Source: an uncultured Pelagibacteraceae bacterium
Lineage (GTDB): Bacteria > Pseudomonadota > Alphaproteobacteria > Pelagibacterales > Pelagibacteraceae
Assembly (NCBI GenBank): GCA_902616245.1
Contig: CACMSB010000001.1
Coordinates: 62,001 to 126,000 of the forward strand
DNA length: 64,000 nucleotides
Reading direction: 5' to 3'
Shown: piece after piece, positions 15,992 through 23,936 of the stretch
How positions within the stretch are numbered: position 1 is the first letter of the stretch
How the letters are laid out: every line of letters begins with the position of its first letter
Made by a program: the position numbers and the translations under genes
Notes under the pieces: generated by a model
Databases searched by the model: none
Seen by the model: only the letters and a program-made list of their open reading frames with translations
Told to the model about the DNA's origin: nothing

Positions 15992-17425
15992 TTAAACATT
16001 TTCATACTTTTTCTGTATTGACATTGCATATTCATTAAATTCATCTAGCAATGCTAGCTTTTCATTGTCATTCTCATTAGTATATTTTTCTCTTAGTGTA
16101 TCAATTTCTGTATAGAGTGTAGGAATTGTCCACCATTTTTCTTTTTTTTCACTCAAAATCCGCTTTGCAATTTCTCGTTTTATTGTTTTAAGCATGCTCT
16201 CGGGGAGAACTTCGGGCGCCTCTTGAAAAATTATTTTTTTTCCAAATCCCACTAAACGATCATCATCGAATTTATCTAGTAATTTAAGTTTATCTTTCCA
16301 TGATGCTGCATGCCAAGCAGGAAATAAGGCAGTATCTTTGTTTGATGTAAATTTAGTATAAATGCTCTCTTCAGCATATATATCTTCTTGTGTTTTAGAT
16401 TGTTCTTTTTCTTCAGCTACTTCTCTTAATGCATGAAGTATATTTTGGGAAAATTTTTCGTTATTTCTAATTATATCTGCTCTTTTATTAATTAACGATT
16501 TATCCATCACATTGTAAGGTTCTGCTTGCATACCGTATTTAGCATCTACAATAATCGGAGCCTTGTTAGACCTAATAGTTCTTAAAAATTTAGGAGACTT
16601 TTTCATTTCAACTTTTAGCTCATTTATCGATAGATTTAATAGAGGTTCTATATCAATCCTTAAGTCGAATGCATAATACCAGCCAGCATATATTGGATGC
16701 ATGCAATATTTTTGATGAAGAGGTGCAACAAGATGAAGTCTAGATTTACCATAATAATACTCATTTAAGGTAATAATTTCCCCTTTCTTTATAATAGTTT
16801 CAGTGTCAGATTTATTTGCAGTTTTAAAAAAAGCCTCCCAAGTACTTGGTTGTTTTTTTTTGACAATATTTAAGACTTTGGCAGTCATAATACTATCACT
16901 TAAAGCACTATGAGCATCGGTTGAATCTATGCCCTGCATTCTTGCTAATGATTCTAATTTAAATACTGCGTTATTTTTTTCATTAAATTCTACTTCTAAA
17001 ATTGACGGATCTATCGCATAAGCTGCACGAGCAATATTAATACCATCGTGTCTTTTATTTGGAGCAGCATTTGTAAGATATGGATATCTAATCCCTTTAA
17101 AAAACTCTTTTCTTATCATTTCGTCATCAAACCCAATATTACTCCATCCAAGAAAAATACAGGGTGACCATCGTTTAAAAATTTTCTCAACCTCAGCTAA
17201 CAATTGGTAATGCGATAGATTTGTTTGGGTTAATTGTTTTATTGATGTCTTGTTTACAATTAATGCCATCGCTTGAAAGACCTCACCTTCAGGCAAGCGG
17301 CATCTTAAATTAAATCTGTCTTTTTCCTTAAAATTTTCATCAACTAAAATTCCACCGATTTCTATGATGCTCCCGAAGTCTGTAGAGGCAGATGAACTTT
17401 CTATATCCCAAATTGCTAAATTCAT
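15992..17425 (-). CDS. sbcB: Exonuclease I-like DEDDh exonuclease
   Basis: The 477-residue protein begins with the exonuclease motif WDIES (D7, E9), then has SNIGFDDEMIRKEFF (ExoII) and TDAHSALSDSIMTAKV (ExoIII, DEDDh). After the nuclease come about 270 residues in the layout of exonuclease I (SH3-like and C-terminal helical domains), including HPIYAGWYYAFDLRID. ExoI degrades single-stranded DNA 3' to 5' in recombination and mismatch repair. It heads a small reverse-strand set of nucleases with the MGME1-like gene and rmuC next to it. In many alphaproteobacteria addAB sits near trxA instead. Confidence 0.85.
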   Translation of the reverse strand: MNLAIWDIESSSASTDFGSIIEIGGILVDENFKEKDRFNLRCRLPEGEVFQAMALIVNKTSIKQLTQTNLSHYQLLAEVEKIFKRWSPCIFLGWSNIGFDDEMIRKEFFKGIRYPYLTNAAPNKRHDGINIARAAYAIDPSILEVEFNEKNNAVFKLESLARMQGIDSTDAHSALSDSIMTAKVLNIVKKKQPSTWEAFFKTANKSDTETIIKKGEIITLNEYYYGKSRLHLVAPLHQKYCMHPIYAGWYYAFDLRIDIEPLLNLSINELKVEMKKSPKFLRTIRSNKAPIIVDAKYGMQAEPYNVMDKSLINKRADIIRNNEKFSQNILHALREVAEEKEQSKTQEDIYAEESIYTKFTSNKDTALFPAWHAASWKDKLKLLDKFDDDRLVGFGKKIIFQEAPEVLPESMLKTIKREIAKRILSEKKEKWWTIPTLYTEIDTLREKYTNENDNEKLALLDEFNEYAMSIQKKYENV

Positions 17426-17549
17426 AATTTTACTTTCAAATTGGCTAATATTTAATGGGTTTTTGGAAAGCTTATTACAGACTTAACCATTAGCATATAA
17501 ACGATTAGCTCAGGTGTTAATGACACTTTTATGGATAGGTTAAATAAAG

Positions 17550-18236
17550 TCAAGATATATTATTCATCTCATAAAATTTTTTAACTCTTCCTAAGAATAA
17601 ATTTTGATACATTTCTAACTCGGCTCCTTCAATTTTAAATTCCTGGAATAAAATATCTTTAGTACAAAGCAAAATTATTCCTGCTTTCATTTTAGTTCCA
17701 TGGACAACATCATGCGCTAAAGTATAAGCACCAAGTTGTAAAAAATAATCCTGAATATAATCTGATTTTTTTGGCTTATTGGCCTGTTTGAAGTCTACTA
17801 TTACATCTTTGCCCTCATATAAAGCTATCATATCGGCTGTCCCAGCATATTGTTCTGGATAATATAAGGTTTCTTCCATCCCATATACTTCATCAAGACG
17901 TCCAGTAATTCCTTTTTTAATTATTTCTTTGGCCATATTTTTATATTGTTCATTACTTTCAAAAAAACTTTCATTAATTCTTCCTCTTAAGTAATCTTCA
18001 ATATAAGAATGCATTGATGTACCCCTTGATGATGCTTCTGTTTTAATTCTATTTGCTTCTTTAACTCCTACTCTTTCTTTCCAGTTAGCTAAAGCTGCTT
18101 TTTCTTCTTCTGACTTGGTGGCACTTAAAATTGTGGTAACGCTTGGTAATTTATTTTCTCCTACTAAATATTTTCTATATCCATCTTCAATTGATCTTGA
18201 TGATTTTGGATAGTTAAATTTATTGTTCCACTTCAT
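17550..18236 (-). CDS. RecB-family (PD-(D/E)XK) exonuclease resembling MGME1
   Basis: This 228-residue protein carries the full RecB-nuclease motif set: H76 in GTSMHSYIE, EE121-122, GTAD with D135, VDFK (D148, K150) and QLGAY (Q167, Y171). From memory of the family, LPSVTTILSATKSEEEKAAL and NWKERV correspond closely to the LPSVTxIL...WKxRM segment of human MGME1, the mitochondrial genome maintenance exonuclease. Similar proteins occur in T4-like marine phages. MGME1 cuts single-stranded DNA ends during mtDNA replication; here a role in trimming flaps or resected ends is inferred. Neighbours are sbcB and rmuC. Confidence 0.82.
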   Translation of the reverse strand: MKWNNKFNYPKSSRSIEDGYRKYLVGENKLPSVTTILSATKSEEEKAALANWKERVGVKEANRIKTEASSRGTSMHSYIEDYLRGRINESFFESNEQYKNMAKEIIKKGITGRLDEVYGMEETLYYPEQYAGTADMIALYEGKDVIVDFKQANKPKKSDYIQDYFLQLGAYTLAHDVVHGTKMKAGIILLCTKDILFQEFKIEGAELEMYQNLFLGRVKKFYEMNNIS

Positions 18237-18259
18237 TCAAGTGTTTCTAAAAGATTAAT

Positions 18260-19357
18260 TTAATTTTTTACCTGTCTTGGAATATCTTCAAATTTTTCTA
18301 CGTTTTCGGTTTCAATAGCTTTTTCAATTTGCTCTGGATCTTTTATATTTTCTAATGTTCTTTTAATAGATCTTGCATCAGTTCCAAATTTATCAACAGC
18401 TGTCATAGCTTCTTCTAGTTTTTTTCTAAGATTAATAATTCCATCAAAATGTTTTGTAAATCTTGTACTTATTGTTTTTAAATGATCATATATTTCGGTT
18501 GCATGTTTTTGAACTTTTAATGTTTGAAAACCCATGTGCAATGATTGTAAATATCCAGATAAATTATTTGGTCCCATAATAGTCACTTTATATTTTTTCA
18601 TTAATTCCTGGGTCAATAATTCTTTAGTAGTTGGATCTTGATAATTAGCCAGCTCTAAAAACAAACTCTCTGTTGGTGCATACACAATTGCAAAATCAGT
18701 AGTTTTAGGCGGTACAATATATTTTTCATTTACACTTTTAGCTTTTTCTTTAAAAACTTTTGCAAGTTTAGTTCTTGCATCTGCTATAGATTTTTTATCG
18801 TCTTCTTGATGAGCATCTTGAATAGCTTTAAATTTTTCAACAGGAAAATGGCTATCTACAGGGACTAACACTCCCTCTTGAAGTTTAATTGCAAATTCAA
18901 CATTTTCACCTGTTTCTTCTTTCATTTTAACATTAGAAAAATACTGAGATGAAGGTAGCAGGTCCTTAATAAGTGATCCCAAGCTAAATTCAGCTAAAGT
19001 TCCATACTTTTTAACTCCAGCTAAAATTTTATTAATACCTTTTTGACTTTCGTTTAAATTTTCAACTTGAGAATTAAAAGCTGCAACTTTTTCATCGACT
19101 TTTGTAAGAGCTGCTGTCATATCTTTTGTAACACCTGTTGAAAGATTATTAAAAGATGAAGACATTGAACTTAAAGAGTTATTAATTGTAGTATTTAAAC
19201 TATCTTTTAATTTAACTATTTCAGCATTTAGTTTTGCAATTTCGTCAGCATCTTTATTTGTATCCTCTTTTGTTGCATTCGACTTAATATTTAAATAAAG
19301 AATAGCTAAAGTGGCTATCAATATAAAAGCTAAAATAATTATTAAAATAGTATCCAT
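18260..19357 (-). CDS. rmuC: DNA recombination protein RmuC
   Basis: The 365-residue protein has an N-terminal membrane helix (residues 4-23), a coiled-coil stretch (about 35-115) and the conserved RmuC core with GTLAEFSLGSLIKDLLP, VPVDSHFPVEKF, FAIVYAPTESLF and IMGPNNLSGYLQSLHMGFQTL. RmuC limits inversions at short inverted repeats. Its core is related to restriction-type nuclease folds, though its biochemistry is poorly known. It is shorter than the E. coli protein. It sits with two exonuclease genes, all on the reverse strand, supporting a shared repair role. Confidence 0.93.
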   Translation of the reverse strand: MDTILIIILAFILIATLAILYLNIKSNATKEDTNKDADEIAKLNAEIVKLKDSLNTTINNSLSSMSSSFNNLSTGVTKDMTAALTKVDEKVAAFNSQVENLNESQKGINKILAGVKKYGTLAEFSLGSLIKDLLPSSQYFSNVKMKEETGENVEFAIKLQEGVLVPVDSHFPVEKFKAIQDAHQEDDKKSIADARTKLAKVFKEKAKSVNEKYIVPPKTTDFAIVYAPTESLFLELANYQDPTTKELLTQELMKKYKVTIMGPNNLSGYLQSLHMGFQTLKVQKHATEIYDHLKTISTRFTKHFDGIINLRKKLEEAMTAVDKFGTDARSIKRTLENIKDPEQIEKAIETENVEKFEDIPRQVKN

Positions 19358-19398
19358 GATTCGTATGTTACACTTACTTAATGATATTTAAAGTTTAT

Positions 19399-20070
19399 TT
19401 AAAACTCTTTTAAGAGTTTTATCTCTCTAATTTTTTTTGATGTCATTAAACAAGCTTGAGAATTAAGGATTATTCCATCTTTTAGTATCCTTAAGTTATT
19501 AGCATTTAAAGTTGCACCTGTTGAAGTTATATCAGTTATTATTTCAGATGATCCAGTGAATGGATATATCTCTGTTGCACCAAGACTTTTTACCAACTTA
19601 AATTGTGTAACTCCCCTTGAGAACATAAATTCTGTTGTTAAATTTGGATATTTTGTAGCTATACGTAATCTACTTCTTTTTTTATCTTTAAATTCGAAAG
19701 CTATTTCTTCGAGATCCGGCATTGTTTGTACATCTATCCAATCATCAGGAATTGCAACTACCAGTGTAGCTTCTCCAAAATCGTACTTTTTTTTAACAGT
19801 TATCTTCTTTTGAATATTAATCTCACTTTCCATTAATAAATCATAACCAGAAAAACCAATATCTAAGGATCCATCTGCAAGACGTTCTATTATTTCTCTA
19901 GCATGCAGATAATTAATAATAATATTTTTTTTTCCTTTAATATATCCAAATAAATCTCTATCACCTCTTTCAGAAAGAATTGTTAGTTTCTTTTTTTTAA
20001 AAATATTTAATACTCCAGATCGTAAACGACCTTTGCTTGGAATTCCAATTTTAACGATATCATTACTCAT
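19399..20070 (-). CDS. hisG: ATP phosphoribosyltransferase catalytic subunit, short form
   Basis: It catalyses the first and committed step of histidine synthesis. At 223 residues it is the short HisG type, which lacks the C-terminal histidine-sensing domain and needs HisZ. Features are IGIPSKGRL (N-terminal), the DIGFSGYDLL loop and the PRPP-binding stretch EIYPFTGSSEIITDITSTGATL. The gene starts 8 bp inside the end of the sulfotransferase gene, which separates it from its partner hisZ. Start ATG at 20070. Confidence 0.95.
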   Translation of the reverse strand: MSNDIVKIGIPSKGRLRSGVLNIFKKKKLTILSERGDRDLFGYIKGKKNIIINYLHAREIIERLADGSLDIGFSGYDLLMESEINIQKKITVKKKYDFGEATLVVAIPDDWIDVQTMPDLEEIAFEFKDKKRSRLRIATKYPNLTTEFMFSRGVTQFKLVKSLGATEIYPFTGSSEIITDITSTGATLNANNLRILKDGIILNSQACLMTSKKIREIKLLKEF

Positions 20071-20908
20071 ATTTATATTTTACTAACTCTTCTTGAAAAA
20101 TATTATTCATTTTATTTATTAAGTCCTCATTAAGTAATTTTCTATAATCATTGTCTTTACCTAAATTAAAAAATTTTATTTTCTCTTTAGAATTTTTTTT
20201 AGTTAAAGCTTCAGAAAATCCTTTATTTTTTTCTAGATCTTGAAGATTTTTAAAGCTGCAGCTTACAATAGTTTTTTTTGCTTTTTCTTTATCAAATTTA
20301 TTTTTATTATTTGCTAAGCTATCAATAAACTCTATCACTTTTTTAAATGTATAATATGTTTGATTAGTTAAATCTTCATATCTAATTACCATGGTCTTAA
20401 AAGATTTATTTTGAATCCAAGATTTTAAGTGAAACTGCCAAGAAAATATTGGCACAAATGCTTTAAATTTGTTATCAACTCTATCAACTAGAGCTTTTTT
20501 CTCCTGTATCATAAAATCCAAGGATTCATTAAGATTGAGCTGATAATGATTTGATAGTGATGTTATTAAATTTCTAGGATCTCTTAAAATATAAATTGCA
20601 CCTAAAGTATTTTTATTGTCTGTAAATGGATTATTATTAATTTTACACATCGCTGCGTGCGTTTTAAAAAATCTTAACTTTTTGTCTTTATTAATTTGCG
20701 ATTGTTTATTTAACCAATATTTTGAAAAATCCTCAGGATTTACAATATTATCTTTCACATCCTCGAAATATTTTGGTGAAGGAAATTGATCGATGTAGTT
20801 TAATAAATTGAAATCAAAAGTCCCTTTAGTCGAAAAGTAATAACTTGATATCAAAGATCTTAGCCAAGTATTTCCACTTTTAGGATATGAGGCTAGCCAA
20901 ATTATCAT
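20063..20908 (-). CDS. PAPS-dependent sulfotransferase domain protein
   Basis: The 281-residue protein shows both hallmark sites of cytosolic-type sulfotransferases: the 5'-phosphosulfate loop YPKSGNTWLR (residues 8-17) and the 3'-phosphate motif ILRDPRNLITSLSNHY (about 110-125). The family moves sulfate from PAPS to a hydroxyl or amine; the acceptor cannot be read from sequence. A cell-surface glycan or lipid is one guess. It is wedged between hisZ and hisG with overlaps of 4 and 8 bp, so it is translated with the histidine genes. Nothing in its base composition marks it as newly acquired. Confidence 0.88.
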   Translation of the reverse strand: MIIWLASYPKSGNTWLRSLISSYYFSTKGTFDFNLLNYIDQFPSPKYFEDVKDNIVNPEDFSKYWLNKQSQINKDKKLRFFKTHAAMCKINNNPFTDNKNTLGAIYILRDPRNLITSLSNHYQLNLNESLDFMIQEKKALVDRVDNKFKAFVPIFSWQFHLKSWIQNKSFKTMVIRYEDLTNQTYYTFKKVIEFIDSLANNKNKFDKEKAKKTIVSCSFKNLQDLEKNKGFSEALTKKNSKEKIKFFNLGKDNDYRKLLNEDLINKMNNIFQEELVKYKYE

Positions 20909-21957
20909 ATTTTCTCTAAGTTAATAGCAGCTCCAACCGCTGGCACATTTTTGTTAAAACCTAGATCTTTGATTAAAGAGTCGTATCTGCCACCTCTAAT
21001 ATTTAACTTTTCGGAGTTTGATTTAATATCAATCTTAAATACCAAACCGGTGTAATATTCGAGATGTCTTCCAAAAGAAGAGCTAAATCTAACATTTAAT
21101 TTATTAATTTTATTTTTAGTTATTGGAAAATAATCATCCTGAACTCTAAGGTTAATTTTATTTTTTTTAAAAAATAAATTTAACTTTTTAGATGCTTGAT
21201 TAATTGGACACTCAATTTTTAAGTACTCTTTTAAAATTTTTACGACATTACTTCCCTTTTTTGTTCTTCTTGGATCTTTAATTTTACTATCAAATCTTGA
21301 TAATATTTCTTCTACTGATCTTCCAGCAACTTCTTTTTTTTGGTTTCCATTTATCATTCTAGAGTATTTTTTTTTATCTATTTCAACGATTGTTGGATCA
21401 ATGTCAGAGTTGGTCTCCAATCTTTTTAATAAATCATTAAAATATTTTTCTCTCCAAAAATGACGTTGTAATCTTAATTTCCATCTTGCTGGACAATCCA
21501 ATTTATCTAACAAAAGCCTAAAAATTTCTATGTTACCTATAACTAAATTTCCGCTTTTATATTTAATCTTTGATAATGCTTTAAGTGAAGTTTCTATTAT
21601 TTTTTTATCATCTTTTTTTTCAGTAAAAGATCCTAATATTTCAAAACCAATTTGATTTCTGACAACAGAATCTTTTTTATTTAATCCTTTTCTAAATGCT
21701 TGACCACTATAGAAAATTTTTTCACTAATTTTCTTATTTTGATTTAAATATCTAACGCAAGATGCAATTGTTAAATCAGGTCTTAAACATAGTTCATTTC
21801 CCAATTGATCATTGAAAGAAAATATAAATCTTTTGAAATTTTCTCCTGACCTTTCCAATATTAAATTCGTGTCAATTATTGTATCAAGATCAATATATTT
21901 ATATCCATTTGACTTAATTACTTTTAAAATATTTTCAGACAAGTTTTTTGATTTCAT
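20905..21957 (-). CDS. hisZ: ATP phosphoribosyltransferase regulatory subunit
   Basis: HisZ is a histidyl-tRNA synthetase paralogue without aminoacylation ability. It activates short HisG and confers feedback by histidine. The 350-residue protein keeps the class II core: FIFSFNDQLGNELCLRPDLT (motif 2 region), IFYSGQAFRKGLNKKDSVVRNQIGFEILG and YTGLVFKI with the final GGRYDSL. It lacks the anticodon-binding domain seen in the adjacent hisS product. I start at the ATG at 21957 (a TTG lies three bases earlier). It overlaps the end of hisS by 23 bp. Confidence 0.92.
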   Translation of the reverse strand: MKSKNLSENILKVIKSNGYKYIDLDTIIDTNLILERSGENFKRFIFSFNDQLGNELCLRPDLTIASCVRYLNQNKKISEKIFYSGQAFRKGLNKKDSVVRNQIGFEILGSFTEKKDDKKIIETSLKALSKIKYKSGNLVIGNIEIFRLLLDKLDCPARWKLRLQRHFWREKYFNDLLKRLETNSDIDPTIVEIDKKKYSRMINGNQKKEVAGRSVEEILSRFDSKIKDPRRTKKGSNVVKILKEYLKIECPINQASKKLNLFFKKNKINLRVQDDYFPITKNKINKLNVRFSSSFGRHLEYYTGLVFKIDIKSNSEKLNIRGGRYDSLIKDLGFNKNVPAVGAAINLEKI

Positions 21958-23365
21958 CAATCAGGTTCTCCTTATCACATGAAATTTGAGTATTTTCAGA
22001 TTTTTTCCATTCTTCTCTAGATAAATTTCTTGATGTTTCATCTAAATTTGGGACTAACTTTTTTATAGTAATTTTATTATTTTTAAATTCATCATCTCCA
22101 CAGAGAATTACGGCTGGCGAATTTCTTTTATCAGCATATTTTAATTGAGATTTCAAACCTGAGTCACCCAGATAAACTTCAGATCTTATATTTTGATTTC
22201 TAAGTTGTGATAACAATTCATAATAATTAGAGAGATATTTTTCATCTAAAACACATATTATTATTGGTGAATAATTTTTTACCTCAATTTTGTTTAACTG
22301 AACTAATGCGTATAACAAACGATCAAGACCTATAGATACACCTGTTGCAGATAGGTCTACTTTTTTAAACCTTGAAACTAAAGAATTATATCTTCCTCCT
22401 CCGCCAACCGAGCCAAACTCCACCTCTTGGTTTTTTTGATTTTTAACTTTAAATGTTAAATTTGCCTCAAATATTGGGCCATCATAATATTCAAGTCCTC
22501 TAATAACTTCAGGAGAAAAAATTATTTGATCAAAATTAGATGAATAACTTAATCCATCTAATACTTTGTTTAATTCATCAACACCATCTTCAACTAATTT
22601 GTTTGGTATGGCTGACTTAATTTCATCTAGAGATTTCATATTTATAAAACTAACTATTTCCTCAGCTTCATTATTAGAGAGGTTTGCTCCAATAGCTTTA
22701 TCACCAGATTTGTCTTCTCGTCCAGTTGTAAGCAATTGTTTAACACCATCAGTTCCAACTCTATCAAGTTTATCAATAGCTCTTAAAACTGTAAGTTGTT
22801 GTTTGCTTTCTGAAATTTTTAAATTTTCAATAAGACCCTGTATTAATTTCCTGTTACTTAATTTGATTTGATATTGATTTTTTTCTAAGCCGCAGAAATA
22901 TAATGTGTCAGCTAAAAGATTGCACATTTCAGCATCTGCTAAAGGATTATTCGATCCAATAATATCACAATCGGCTTGAGTAAACTCTCTAAATCTTCCA
23001 GGTCCAGGTTTCTCATTTCGCCATACATTGCCAATTTGGTATCTTTTAAAAGGATTTGAGATATTTAAATAATTTTGAGACACGTATCTTGCTAATGGTG
23101 CAGTTAAATCATAACGCAATGATATCCAACTATCATTTTCCTCTTGAAAACCAAATACACCAGAGCTTGGTCTATCTTCATCTGGTAAAAATTTTCCTAT
23201 ATTTTCTGATATTTCAAAACTTGGAGTTTCTAGCTTAGAAAAACCAAATTTTAAAAAATTTTCTTCAATTTTAGCAATTAAGTTTTCTTTTAATGCTAAT
23301 TCGTTACCGTATCTATCAACAAAACCTGAAGGGTTATTGGCTGATAATTTTTTTTCTTTATTCAT
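21935..23365 (-). CDS. hisS: Histidyl-tRNA synthetase (alphaproteobacterial divergent type)
   Basis: I start at the ATG at 23365 (MNKEKKLSANNPSGFVDRYG). A longer frame would read through the tRNA-His gene and is an artefact. The 476-residue class II synthetase has ISLRYDLTAPLARYVS, motif 2 YQIGNVWRNEKPGPGRFREF, and VIRGLEYYDGPIFEA with GGGGRYNSLV. Motif 2 is not the usual bacterial FRYERPQAGRYRQF form. It resembles the eukaryote/archaea-like HisRS known from one group of alphaproteobacteria, which goes with a tRNA-His lacking G-1:C73, as seen next door. The start codon is only 4 nt after the tRNA. Confidence 0.95.
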   Translation of the reverse strand: MNKEKKLSANNPSGFVDRYGNELALKENLIAKIEENFLKFGFSKLETPSFEISENIGKFLPDEDRPSSGVFGFQEENDSWISLRYDLTAPLARYVSQNYLNISNPFKRYQIGNVWRNEKPGPGRFREFTQADCDIIGSNNPLADAEMCNLLADTLYFCGLEKNQYQIKLSNRKLIQGLIENLKISESKQQLTVLRAIDKLDRVGTDGVKQLLTTGREDKSGDKAIGANLSNNEAEEIVSFINMKSLDEIKSAIPNKLVEDGVDELNKVLDGLSYSSNFDQIIFSPEVIRGLEYYDGPIFEANLTFKVKNQKNQEVEFGSVGGGGRYNSLVSRFKKVDLSATGVSIGLDRLLYALVQLNKIEVKNYSPIIICVLDEKYLSNYYELLSQLRNQNIRSEVYLGDSGLKSQLKYADKRNSPAVILCGDDEFKNNKITIKKLVPNLDETSRNLSREEWKKSENTQISCDKENLIDEIKKLV

Positions 23366-23369
23366 TTTT

Positions 23370-23446
23370 TGGTACACGGGGACAGATTCGAACTGTCGAC
23401 CTTCGGTTCCACAAACCGCTGCTCTAACCAACTGAGCTACCCGTGC
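23370..23446 (-). tRNA. tRNA-His (GTG), CCA encoded
   Basis: The 77-nt cloverleaf has acceptor GCACGGG pairing with CCCGTGT, D arm AGCTCAGTTGGTTAGAGC, anticodon loop TTGTGGA (anticodon GTG) and T arm GACAG-TTCGAAT-CTGTC, ending ACCA. Unlike most tRNA-His, the base before G1 is A rather than the extra G-1, pair 1:72 is G-U and the discriminator is A73. It lies 4 nt upstream of the hisS ATG on the same strand. A pair mismatch (G-A) tops the anticodon stem. Confidence 0.96.
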
Positions 23447-23495
23447 TCCTTCTACTGTTTTATACTAAATGTGGATAAAATTAAATTATAAATAA

Positions 23496-23570
23496 TTAAA
23501 TAGCTAGCTTGCAGCCAGCATGAAAATGATGTCTGTGAGTTTCTTTGTTAATAATAACGAATTTATTCAT
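23496..23570 (-). CDS. Possible His-rich leader peptide upstream of tRNA-His-hisS-hisZ-hisG
   Basis: A 24-codon frame starts with ATG at 23570 and stops at 23496, about 50 nt before tRNA-His and on the same strand as the histidine genes. The middle reads KETHRHHFHAGCK, four histidines in six residues. Its last seven codons form a GC-rich stem-loop followed by a U-rich stretch. This layout recalls amino-acid attenuation leaders. There is no clear Shine-Dalgarno sequence, the peptide is tiny, and a 41-codon frame overlaps it on the other strand, so chance remains possible. Confidence 0.35.
   Translation of the reverse strand: MNKFVIINKETHRHHFHAGCKLAI
23503..23519 (-). terminator. Terminator-like stem-loop before tRNA-His
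   Basis: Read on the reverse strand, GCTGGC-TGCAA-GCTAGC folds into a six-pair stem (one G-U) with a five-base loop, followed by TATTTAATTATTTAT. It is one of the few GC-rich stems in this AT-rich gap. It may end cspA transcription or act as an attenuator for the downstream histidine genes, since it overlaps the end of the possible His-rich peptide. Confidence 0.4.
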
Positions 23571-23624
23571 TGCTGTGTAATTAGCATTTTTTTTTTTAAA
23601 TTCAAGCAAGAAAAGGCTTTGCAC

Positions 23625-23659
23625 AGGAATAGCTATGTTATTTAACATATCCTATTCCT
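23625..23659. repeat. Long hairpin downstream of cspA
   Basis: The arms AGGAATAG and CTATTCCT pair perfectly. Inside them TATGTT pairs with AACATA around a four-base loop, with a small unpaired bulge between the two stems. It begins 31 bp after the cspA stop. No long U-tract follows on the cspA strand, so it may protect the mRNA 3' end or block exonucleases rather than terminate transcription by itself. Confidence 0.5.
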
Positions 23660-23689
23660 ATACAAATATTTTTGATGAATTAAATTTTA

Positions 23690-23902
23690 TTAACCTAATT
23701 TTTTCAAATTTACAGCGCTTGGACCTTTTTCGCCATCTTGAATTTCGAATTCTATAGCATCGTTTTCATTCAAAAATCTTAGCCCAGCTTCTCTAACTGC
23801 ACTCGCATGAACGAAACAATCTTTTTCACCGTCTTCTCTTTCAATAAAACCGTAGCCCTTTTTACCGTTGAACCACTTTACTTTGCCTTTTAATGTACTC
23901 AT
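23690..23902 (-). CDS. cspA: Cold-shock domain protein
   Basis: A 70-residue single cold-shock domain with RNP1 KKGYGFIER and RNP2 DCFVHASAV, plus the KGKVKWFNG start. Such proteins bind single-stranded RNA and DNA and melt mRNA structure; in slow-growing marine bacteria they are often abundant and not strictly cold-induced. The gene has gaps on both sides (115 bp before, over 100 bp after), unusual in this packed region, which suggests its own promoter and regulated leader. Whether it corresponds to E. coli cspA or another paralogue cannot be decided. Confidence 0.93.
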   Translation of the reverse strand: MSTLKGKVKWFNGKKGYGFIEREDGEKDCFVHASAVREAGLRFLNENDAIEFEIQDGEKGPSAVNLKKLG

Positions 23903-23936
23903 ACTTTAGTTACTCTTTCTTTGTTATTATATAATT

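Noticed and set aside
23366..23431. N-terminal extension of HisRS reading MVRAAVCGTEGRQFE
   Set aside because: These codons are the body of the tRNA-His gene read on the same strand; the family-like N-terminus starts at the ATG at 23365.
23520..23645. A 41-codon forward frame in the cspA-tRNA-His gap
   Set aside because: It has Phe/Ile-rich, poly-T-derived text, no ribosome-binding site and overlaps the two hairpins; the reverse-strand His-rich frame is better placed for a role, though it is also uncertain.
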